Source: Methylobacterium soli (GTDB taxonomy: Bacteria > Pseudomonadota > Alphaproteobacteria > Rhizobiales > Beijerinckiaceae). From it: 37,953 nucleotides of DNA. The stretch lies in NCBI RefSeq assembly GCF_008806385.1, contig NZ_VZZK01000046.1, positions 1-37,953 on the forward strand, read 5' to 3'. Below the pieces are notes generated by a model. That model searched no databases and was not told the origin of the DNA. It saw nothing but the letters and a program-made list of their open reading frames with translations. The position numbers and the translations under genes were made by a program. Position 1 is the first letter of the stretch; every line of letters begins with the position of its first letter. Below are positions 31,231 through 37,953 of the stretch, piece after piece.

Positions 31231-34181
31231 CGATCGAGAAATTCAATCGCTTCCTTCGCATTGATGACGGGGCTCTGGGGCTCAGCGAAGCCGGTGTCGT
31301 GGTCACTCTCGAGGATGGGGATGTGCTTGCCTGCGGGCATAGCCGTGACGAGGAGGGTCAGCTGCTCCTGCAATTGCCGGACGAGGCTTTCACGAGACGA
31401 CCGAACCGGGTGTTCGTCGATGTGGGGGAGGGGGATACCCGAGCGCGGGCGGTCTTCGCGGTCGGTCCCGACGCCATCGAGGGGTGCCTTGAGCGGGTGT
31501 CGCTGGGGCTTCTGCGTGGCTGGTGCTCCCGCCAAGTGCTCGACGGCGCACTGGAGGAATCCGACTTCGCGTTGAGCGTGGATGGGTACGACGTCCCTGC
31601 GGCCGTCACGTTCCAGTACCGACGCGACCTATTGGAGCGTAGCCTCAACGGCGGCTTCGATGGGTTCGCGATCGCTTTGCCGAGCGGCGTCTTCGACGGA
31701 GAAGCGCACGAGTTCGCTCTGCGTGTCCGTGGGGCTGCTCTCACATCGGCGATCGTGGGCTACCGATTTCAGCCGATCGGCTGCCTCGAAACGGTGGAGC
31801 CGGGGCGTGTGGCTGGATGGTGCTATGAGCCAGGCGCGACACCGAACGAGTCTTTGCGGCTGCAGGTGATCACCGATTCCGGATCCACACTCACGGTGCA
31901 GGCCGATCGACCTGCCGCGTTTGAGGCTGGCGAGCGCGGCGATCGGCGCGCGAGCGACTTCGCAGTGGCGCTCGCCGGCGGCGCGCGGGCCGTGCGCATC
32001 GCGCCGAACTTCGCACCGAGCATCGACCTCTTTCGCCCAAGCGTCTTCGTTCCGATGGTTGATCAGGTCGAAGCCGTCAGCCGCATCGCCGCCGCTGTTC
32101 GTTCGGGCACAACCCTTGAGCCGACCGACGCGCAGTGGCTTCGCAGTGTCGGGTTCGATGCGATTCTGGCGTCCCTTCGATCCGGCGGCAGTCATGCACC
32201 GGTCAGAGTTGCGGGGGCCTTCGCAGTCGGTCGCCAAGAGGCTGACCCTGCGCAGTGGGACACGGTCACGCCTCGACATGTGACGATCGTCGTACCGGTC
32301 TACGACGATCTCGGTGCCACACAGGCGTGCCTCGAGTCCTTGGCAGGGTCCGAGCTCCCGGAAGAGGCGCGTGTCGTCGTCATCAATGATGCAACGCCGA
32401 ATGCCGATCTGGCCACTTACCTCGGTCACTTCTGTCCGGCCCACGGCTTCGCTCTACAGCGCCATCGCGTCAACCGCGGCTTTGTTGCAACCGTGAACGA
32501 GGGCATCGTGCTCGCCGGGCAGGACGACGTCGTGCTTCTCAATGCCGACACTAAGGTACCAGCGGGATGGCTCCAACGCCTTCGAGCGCATGCGGAAAAA
32601 CACCCTGAGGCCGGCAGCATCACGCCGATGTCGAACAATGCGACGATTCTGAGTTGGCCGTTGGCGAACGAAGAAAATCCATGCCCGAGCTTTGACGAGA
32701 CGATCAGGCTGGACCGCCTGTTCCAAGAACAGAACAGCGACCGAGTCGTCGATCTCCCGACGGGGCATGGCTTCTGCATGTACCTCACGCGAGCGGCCCT
32801 CGACGAAGTCGGCGGCCTCGACCCGATCTGGGGGCGCGGCTACGGCGAGGAGAACGACTGGTGTTTGCGCGCATCCGCGCATGGCTTCCGACATCTTGCG
32901 GCCTGTGACACGTTCGTCGCACACGAAGGCAGTAAATCCTTCGGCGCTAGCAAGAAGGCGCTAGTGGAGAGAAACGCGGGCATTCTTTTGCGGCGCTACC
33001 CAGAATACCACGAACTGATCCAGAATTTTCTGCGCCGCGACCCGATGAACGAGGCCCGGAACGCGGTCGCGCTCGCACGGTTGTCTGAGCTCCGTGCTAA
33101 TCTGACACTGCACCTCGTCAACCATCTTGGAGGCGGTGTTCAGCGCTACGTTCTCGATGCCAGCATATCGCAGTACAAGGAAGGCGCGCTTCCACTTTTC
33201 CTGACGAGGGTTCAGGCGGCCGAGACAGTTGCGGATCCGGATTATGAGATCCGGAGCTTCTCGCCGGTCTTGCACTTGCGCTTCAGCGCATCGCAGATGC
33301 CGGATGTCGTCAGTCATCTCGAAGCTGCAGGTCTGACTACAATCCACCTCCATACGCTGGCGGGCGTTGATTTTCGTATCCTGCCAGCACTGTTCGGGGC
33401 TTCGGCCGAGATCACTACGACGCTTCATGATTACAGCTGGACGTGTCCCCGCGTGTTTCTCCTTCAAGGCCGCTCAAACTTCTGCGGCCAGCCACCCAGT
33501 GACGTTTGCGATACCTGTATCGCAAAATTCGGGGCGCATCCGAATATCGAATTCAAAGGAATGTTCAATTCCGTCGCAGAGTATCGAACATTTACCGGCA
33601 GCATATTAAATCAGTCTGATACTGTTGTGGCGGTTTCCGATGACGTTTCGCGTCGAGTTCTAAAAATCCACACTGATTTGGTGGTAGCCAGATCACATAA
33701 TGCTGATCTGGATAGATTGCCGCAACTCAGTTTCCCTCGGCCGCGGCTCGGCAGGCGGAGGATAGCGGTACCTGGAGCGATTGGCGACCATAAAGGATAT
33801 GAGCTTTTGCTGGAAACCGCGCGCGCTGCCATGGCCGCCCACACCGATCTCTGTTTCGTAGTGGTCGGATTTACGAAGGACGACGAGACGTTGTGTGCGG
33901 TGGGGAATGTTGAGATAACCGGAGCGTTTCCGCCTGGTCACGGAGCGCGCTTGTTAATCCAATCCAGGGCCGAAATTGGGCTTCTACTTAGCCCATGGCC
34001 AGAGACATACAGCTACACGCTGTCAGATTGTTGGGAGGCAGGTCTCCCCGTCGCATGTTTGGATATCGGTGCACCAGCTCAGCGCGTGCGAAGCTGCAAC
34101 GGTGGATGGGTCATTGATCCAAGCGTCAGCGGAGCGGGTCTGGCGGATAGTCTAAGTGCTATATTGTATGACAGCTGTTAA
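31227..34181 (+). CDS. Bifunctional GT2-GT4 glycosyltransferase with N-terminal beta domains
   Basis: A protein of 984 aa. The N-terminal 290 residues contain two beta-sandwich units (LGLLRGWCS...FDGFAIALP and EPGRVAGWCY...SDFAVALA) of a type found attached to glycosyltransferases. Residues about 350-600 are a GT2 domain (VTIVVPVYDDLGATQACLES, VVLLNADTKVP, GRGYGEENDWCLRA). From about 625 a GT4-type domain begins (LHLVNHLGGGVQRYVL), with SPWPETYSYTLSDCWEAGLP near 921. The ATG at 31227 is set by the four-base overlap with the upstream stop. From about 33540 the GC content drops visibly inside the gene, as in the next one. Confidence 0.88.
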   Translation: MTIEKFNRFLRIDDGALGLSEAGVVVTLEDGDVLACGHSRDEEGQLLLQLPDEAFTRRPNRVFVDVGEGDTRARAVFAVGPDAIEGCLERVSLGLLRGWCSRQVLDGALEESDFALSVDGYDVPAAVTFQYRRDLLERSLNGGFDGFAIALPSGVFDGEAHEFALRVRGAALTSAIVGYRFQPIGCLETVEPGRVAGWCYEPGATPNESLRLQVITDSGSTLTVQADRPAAFEAGERGDRRASDFAVALAGGARAVRIAPNFAPSIDLFRPSVFVPMVDQVEAVSRIAAAVRSGTTLEPTDAQWLRSVGFDAILASLRSGGSHAPVRVAGAFAVGRQEADPAQWDTVTPRHVTIVVPVYDDLGATQACLESLAGSELPEEARVVVINDATPNADLATYLGHFCPAHGFALQRHRVNRGFVATVNEGIVLAGQDDVVLLNADTKVPAGWLQRLRAHAEKHPEAGSITPMSNNATILSWPLANEENPCPSFDETIRLDRLFQEQNSDRVVDLPTGHGFCMYLTRAALDEVGGLDPIWGRGYGEENDWCLRASAHGFRHLAACDTFVAHEGSKSFGASKKALVERNAGILLRRYPEYHELIQNFLRRDPMNEARNAVALARLSELRANLTLHLVNHLGGGVQRYVLDASISQYKEGALPLFLTRVQAAETVADPDYEIRSFSPVLHLRFSASQMPDVVSHLEAAGLTTIHLHTLAGVDFRILPALFGASAEITTTLHDYSWTCPRVFLLQGRSNFCGQPPSDVCDTCIAKFGAHPNIEFKGMFNSVAEYRTFTGSILNQSDTVVAVSDDVSRRVLKIHTDLVVARSHNADLDRLPQLSFPRPRLGRRRIAVPGAIGDHKGYELLLETARAAMAAHTDLCFVVVGFTKDDETLCAVGNVEITGAFPPGHGARLLIQSRAEIGLLLSPWPETYSYTLSDCWEAGLPVACLDIGAPAQRVRSCNGGWVIDPSVSGAGLADSLSAILYDSC

Positions 34182-34232
34182 GTTGCCACGGTTATATGCT
34201 AACGAAATTCTAGAGTTGCGAAGGTCCGACAG

Positions 34233-37025
34233 ATGCAAAATGACGACCGTACTCACATCAAGAATAGCACAGATTTTGCTGGGACACGAGCCGGCGATGG
34301 TTCTGTAAAGCGGCAAGAAGTTACCGATCTCAGCACGATCCATGCCGATGTTTCGTCAGCGCTCGGTACGACTGAAGTACCGAACCAAGGGTCTGGACTA
34401 GTGCAGCAAAGACTTGAGTTAGATCAGTATGTTGATGGACGGTTTGTCAGAGGAGAATCGGATAGCCTTAGCGGTTCGAACCTCGAACAACCGCCCTCAT
34501 TTGGCGTGGAAGCGTCTACGACCGAAGCGGAGACGCGCGACTTGGTTGGCTACCTAGAAGCAGTCAAAGGCGGGATTCTTCATGGATGGGCGATCTCTAG
34601 GGCACGCCCCTTTGAACCAGTGATCGTTCAATGCATTATCAATGGGCAACCCGTTGCTCAAGCTCTGGCAGATCAGGAACGCAAGGATGTTCAAGCCGCG
34701 GGCTACGGAACTGCCCGATGCGGATTCACATTCGACTTACGTCGATTCTTGGATGCACACAATAACAAATCTCCTCTATCTATTGAAGTCCTCGGTGGTC
34801 ACAAATCCTTAGTGCCTCTTGGACGTTGGAACTCCGATTGGGGCGCTAAGCATGGATTGTATGAAAAACCCGATGAGTTTAAGCGGAGAAAGCTCGTATC
34901 TCAAATACTTCATCTATTGAGTCGCGCGACCACGGAGCGCCGTATGAGAGATGCCGAGACACCTGAGGTCGATGATAGTATCAGCCCTTGTGAAAATTCT
35001 GGTCAAAATGTAGAGGGAAGTTTCGACAAACTCTTTGGGCCATCCTCTGTTCCCGAAAGCAAGCGGGAGCTCGACTCTCCGACTGCGCGTCGCATCTCAA
35101 GCTACCTCGATTATGTCCGATATCGCTACAAAGTAGACCAGAGCTTCCAGCTAGATTTGGCCTCCAGCGAATACGAGAACTTCCTCCGCTGGTATCTAGA
35201 AGTATACATTCCTCTCCGAAACTGGAGACGTGCGCCGCTAGGGGCGCAGGAGTTGCACTTTCTGAATGGGCCGGCGTCGCAACGTCCGGCCACAAGAGCT
35301 ATGTCTTATTTTTTCTCGCATTGGACCGGCTTCAATGGCCAACTACCGGATACAAAGGAGGCTCGATTTGAGCTTGCTTATTGGTGGTCCGTCGAATTTG
35401 CTCCGAGCATTTATGTCGAAGATTGTTTGGTTCCGGAATGGTGCGTGGAGGCCCTTTCACAAACGAGCGTAGGATGGCGCGGAAAGCCATTTCCGCTGAA
35501 CGTTTTTATGGAACGTTACTTCAATAGAAATGTTGACCTGCATTACCTTGATATGTCCATTCCTGTTGACCGATTTATGCTCTATGTGTACTTTATGTTT
35601 ATTGGGTTGTCGCGCCCAGATCTATTGAGGTTTATGCCCTCTGAGTCCGTTCAATTGCTATTGGGCCCATCAGATGGCGGCAGCACTTCGTCCGAGCTCT
35701 CCTTTCTTTTGGATGAAGTCATAGGGCTTCCCGCGGGCATCTTCTCGGAAAAGGATTTGTATAGGGAAACGAAACTGCGCATGTTCGATCTTAAGCGCAT
35801 GAGATTCACGACAGTCTCATCGAAGGGGCATCGTGTAGCCTCTTCTGCACTGCCGCTGCCTATAGGGCACGCGGACCCAGAAGAAGTGCAGTTAATCGGA
35901 CCTTTTCAAAAGGCATCGGGATTGGGTCAAGCCGCCCGCCTTTCAGCTCAAATGATTGAGCTGTCTGGTTTCAAGGCCCATGCAGTTGACTTCGGCATCG
36001 ACAATCCTGCGCCTGAAGGGTTTAGTACAGCGTTCGAACATGGCTGCCTTAAACGGGCGAAGGTGAATCTGCTGCATCTCAACGCGGAGTCTATTCCACT
36101 AGCTTTTGCCTATATGCCAGACATCTTTACGGGTAGCTATAACATCGGGTATTTTTATTGGGAACTTGATAGCCCCGCGAATTGTCATTATCTAGCCCTA
36201 GATCTTCTCGATGAGATTTGGGTGTCCTCTGAATATTGTAAAGATATTTACGCGCAGTTCACTTCAAAACCAGTAATAAATGTGGGGATGTGCGCGGAAA
36301 CACTGAAGGACGTTTCAAGAGCGGAATCGAAATCGTTCGTTCGCGAAAAATTCGGATTTACGGATGAAGTTTTTATCTTTTTGGCCGCTTTCGACTCATT
36401 TTCCTTTGTACAGAGGAAAAACCCGGTTTCGGTAGTTCGTGCCTTTCGGGCTGCATTTCCTAACGAAAAAAATGTTAGATTGGTACTCAAGACGCATAAT
36501 CGTCAGTTTGTTTCAGATCCTCAGCAGGATCGCATTTGGAAAGCTGTAGAAGAGGAGGTAGAGGAGGACGATCGTATTTTCTTTCTTAATGAGACTCTGC
36601 AATATTCTGATTTACGCAAACTCAAAGCGGGTGTGGATTGCTATATTTCATTACATCGCTCTGAAGGTTGGGGTTTCGGAATGATTGAATCGATGGCGTC
36701 TGGTATTCCTGTTGTAGCAACGGCTTATTCGGGGAATATGGATTTTTGTAACGGGGATAATTGCTTCCTTGTTGAGTACGACGAGGCTTTCGTGCGGAGC
36801 TCGGACTATATCTTTGTAGTTGCAGGACAGAAATGGGCAGAGCCCCAGATCGGGTCAGCTGTCGAGCAAATGCGCCGCGTTTATTGGGATGAAGCCGAAC
36901 GGAACAAAAGGGTACAAGCCGCGTCCCATTTTGTTGACAGATATTTCGGGCCGCGAGCAATTTCATCGCGATATGGCGATAGAATTCGCAATGTCATGTC
37001 ATTTAGGGGGGCGGGTATAGAGTAA
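34233..37025 (+). CDS. Large GT4-family glycosyltransferase
   Basis: A protein of 930 aa. The first 100 residues are polar. Residues about 104-168 are a beta-sandwich unit (VGYLEAVKGGILHGWAIS, then DVQAAGYGTARCGFTFDL) like those in the previous gene. A helical middle region without clear family follows. The catalytic GT4 part starts near residue 551 (IGPFQKASGLGQAARLSAQM) and includes DEIWVSSEYCKDIY, YISLHRSEGWGFGMIESMAS near 807 and PVVATAYSGNMDF. Lower GC and AT-rich codons distinguish it from the upstream genes. It is the last gene of the operon, 51 bp after the previous stop. Confidence 0.85.
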   Translation: MQNDDRTHIKNSTDFAGTRAGDGSVKRQEVTDLSTIHADVSSALGTTEVPNQGSGLVQQRLELDQYVDGRFVRGESDSLSGSNLEQPPSFGVEASTTEAETRDLVGYLEAVKGGILHGWAISRARPFEPVIVQCIINGQPVAQALADQERKDVQAAGYGTARCGFTFDLRRFLDAHNNKSPLSIEVLGGHKSLVPLGRWNSDWGAKHGLYEKPDEFKRRKLVSQILHLLSRATTERRMRDAETPEVDDSISPCENSGQNVEGSFDKLFGPSSVPESKRELDSPTARRISSYLDYVRYRYKVDQSFQLDLASSEYENFLRWYLEVYIPLRNWRRAPLGAQELHFLNGPASQRPATRAMSYFFSHWTGFNGQLPDTKEARFELAYWWSVEFAPSIYVEDCLVPEWCVEALSQTSVGWRGKPFPLNVFMERYFNRNVDLHYLDMSIPVDRFMLYVYFMFIGLSRPDLLRFMPSESVQLLLGPSDGGSTSSELSFLLDEVIGLPAGIFSEKDLYRETKLRMFDLKRMRFTTVSSKGHRVASSALPLPIGHADPEEVQLIGPFQKASGLGQAARLSAQMIELSGFKAHAVDFGIDNPAPEGFSTAFEHGCLKRAKVNLLHLNAESIPLAFAYMPDIFTGSYNIGYFYWELDSPANCHYLALDLLDEIWVSSEYCKDIYAQFTSKPVINVGMCAETLKDVSRAESKSFVREKFGFTDEVFIFLAAFDSFSFVQRKNPVSVVRAFRAAFPNEKNVRLVLKTHNRQFVSDPQQDRIWKAVEEEVEEDDRIFFLNETLQYSDLRKLKAGVDCYISLHRSEGWGFGMIESMASGIPVVATAYSGNMDFCNGDNCFLVEYDEAFVRSSDYIFVVAGQKWAEPQIGSAVEQMRRVYWDEAERNKRVQAASHFVDRYFGPRAISSRYGDRIRNVMSFRGAGIE

Positions 37026-37026
37026 A

Positions 37027-37075
37027 GCGCTCGAACATGTTCTTCCGACATCGGAATTGACGAGCGTTTCTTCTT
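37027..37075 (+). terminator. Terminator after the glycosyltransferase operon
   Basis: CGCTCG (37028-37033) pairs with CGAGCG (37061-37066), with an inner stem TTCCGA-CA-TCGGAA. The structure is followed by TTTCTTCTT. It begins just after the stop codon. Confidence 0.6.
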
Positions 37076-37082
37076 GCAATAG

Positions 37083-37208
37083 GTGAGCGTGCAGCGCTGC
37101 GCGCTTAGTCTGGCGTTCACCGACCCGGACCTCCTTATTAGTAAGTTTGGGCTCTTCGTCGACAAAGCTCGCGACCTCGGCCTGCTCGGCTTTCTCAAGC
37201 GGGGCAGG
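37083..37208 (+). pseudogene. Gene fragment cut by the IS21-type element
   Basis: From a GTG at 37083 the frame reads VQRCALSLAFTDPDLLISKF, then GLFVDKARDLGLLGFLKRGR. It looks like genuine protein and then runs into the IS end near 37210, stopping at 37254-37256 within IS sequence. I do not recognise the gene. It is either the 5' part of a gene interrupted by the element or a remnant of another mobile element. Confidence 0.35.
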
Positions 37209-37222
37209 GTGTCTTTGTGCGT

Positions 37223-37310
37223 ATTCCGACGAAGCCGGCCGGGGATTCCGATTTGAAGCCGGCCGTCATTCCGAGGCGAAGCCGGCCACCGGTCCGATCT
37301 GAAGCCGGCC
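37223..37310. repeat. Four IS21 end repeats, consensus TTCCGAnnnGAAGCCGGCC
   Basis: Copies end in GAAGCCGGCC at about 37240, 37264, 37287 and 37310, spaced about 23 bp apart. Three are preceded by ATTCCGA and the fourth by GGTCCGA. IS21 family ends are known to carry multiple such repeats as transposase binding sites. Confidence 0.75.
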
Positions 37311-37366
37311 AGTGACGGGGCGCTCCCGCAGGTCTTGGGTGAAGATCACGAGGTTGGTCTGACAGG

Positions 37367-37804
37367 TCAAGCGGCGGGCTCGGCCGCCTTGCGTTTGCGC
37401 AGGCTCTCGCCAGCGAGTTCGATGCGGTGCGCGTTGTGCAGCAGCCGGTCGAGGACGGCATCGGCGAGCGTGGGGATGCCGATGATCTCGTACCAGCGGT
37501 CGACCGGCACCTGGCTGGTGATCAGGGTCGAGCCGGCGTCGTAGCGGTCCTCGACGATCTCCAGGAGATCGCGCGCCTGTTCGGGCAGGAGCGGCTCGGG
37601 GCCCCAATCGTCGAGGATCAGCAGGTTCGCCTTCGCGATCTGGCGCAGCAGACGGCCGTAGCGGCCATCGCCACGCGCGAGGCTCAGCGCCGCAAACAGG
37701 CGCGGAACTCGGTAGTACAGGACCGAGAGGTCGTCCCGGCAGGCCTTGTGCCCGAGCGCGCAGGCCAGCCAGCTCTTGCCCACGCCGCAGGGGCCGGTGA
37801 TCAC
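37367..37804 (-). CDS. IstB-like transposition helper ATPase, 5'-truncated
   Basis: The C-terminal 145 residues or so of IstB, the AAA+ ATPase that assists IstA in IS21 transposition. Walker A is GPCGVGKSW right at the N-terminus and Walker B is LLILDDWGPEPL. Later segments LITSQVPVDRWYEIIGIPTL, DAVLDRLLHNAHRIEL and the basic end RKRKAAEPAA are family typical. Full-length IstB is about 250 residues, so the first 90 or so are missing. Upstream the frame stays open to about 37885 (RTRRNLVITGP), but beyond NLVITGP it does not look like IstB. The helper is therefore probably inactive. Confidence 0.85.
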   Translation of the reverse strand: MITGPCGVGKSWLACALGHKACRDDLSVLYYRVPRLFAALSLARGDGRYGRLLRQIAKANLLILDDWGPEPLLPEQARDLLEIVEDRYDAGSTLITSQVPVDRWYEIIGIPTLADAVLDRLLHNAHRIELAGESLRKRKAAEPAA

Positions 37805-37890
37805 GAGATTGCGCCGGGTCCGGATCGGCGCCTGGCGCTGGTCGCAGCAGGAGCAGCGCCTCGGGCACGTTGGACTTGCACCGGTTTAGT

Positions 37891-37953
37891 GGCTCTTCGT
37901 CATTTCGTGTGGCATTCCCGCGCGTTCTCCGATCGTGCGAGCATGACGGAGCT
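37891..37953 (+). mobile_element. Possible end of a second IS element at the window edge
   Basis: GGCTCTTCGTCATTTCGTG begins abruptly after the istB remnant and resembles the GGCTCTT-type ends of ISL3-family elements. An ATG at 37943 (MTEL...) could be the start of its transposase. Only 63 bases are visible, so this is tentative. Confidence 0.3.

Larger units (their letters stand above)
37210..37890 (-). mobile_element. IS21-family element, partial
   Basis: The left boundary is placed at TGTCTTTGTGCG (37210), since IS21 elements start with TG. Inside are four terminal-type repeats and the 3' part of istB on the minus strand. The istA gene and the other end are absent: homology to IstB stops near 37810, and a second IS end seems to begin at 37891, so the element is a truncated remnant. 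Confidence 0.6.

Noticed and set aside
37266..37868. A 200-aa minus-strand frame overlapping istB
   Set aside because: It is Arg/Pro/Ala-rich in the wrong frame; the IstB frame has Walker A and B motifs.

Overview
The window looks like a chromosomal accessory region of a high-GC alphaproteobacterium, most probably Methylobacterium or a close relative. This is judged from GC-rich coding DNA, an RsaA-like surface-layer protein with DUF4214 modules, a PrtD/HlyD-type type I secretion pair, and many tiny lineage-specific ORFs set among GC-rich palindromic repeats. Everything here was read from the sequence; no database search was run.

Layout. 0.2-2.1 kb: small hypothetical genes, two of them frameshifted, then a UPF0114 membrane protein. 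2.7-3.3 kb: an XRE regulator with a second C-terminal helix-turn-helix (minus). 3.7-6.3 kb: a large RsaA-like S-layer/RTX protein ending in a UUCG-loop terminator. 6.4-11.1 kb: a methyltransferase, a SapC-family gene, and a duplicated block in which a low-GC WcbI-like gene sits between one broken and one intact copy of each duplicated gene. 11.3-20.6 kb: a second XRE regulator, a small secreted Gly-rich protein, a translationally coupled pair of coiled-coil proteins, a YkgJ-type cysteine-cluster protein, a minus-strand RTX/DUF4214 protein, an endolysin cassette with tiny membrane proteins, and a dispersed family of double-hairpin repeats, including a tandem array with a period of about 180 bp. 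21.3-26.3 kb: a minus-strand operon of two SapC-like proteins, a type I secretion ABC transporter and its HlyD adaptor. 26.6-29.3 kb: an unrecognised protein and another RTX/DUF4214 protein, divergent from the secretion operon. 29.4-37.0 kb: a four-gene glycan operon (methyltransferase, GT4, GT2-GT4 fusion, large GT4), whose last part drops clearly in GC. 37.2 kb to the end: an IS21-type end with four internal repeats and a 5'-truncated istB, then the probable edge of another IS.

How it fits together (inference). The three secreted glycine/aspartate-repeat proteins (3.7, 15.6 and 27.6 kb) are natural substrates of the ABC/HlyD exporter. SapC-family proteins occur both next to the S-layer gene and inside the exporter operon, which suggests a SapC-assisted type I export or S-layer assembly pathway. 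The glycosyltransferases, WcbI-like enzyme and methyltransferases could decorate the surface layer or a surface polysaccharide that anchors it. No TolC-type outer-membrane channel is present in the window.
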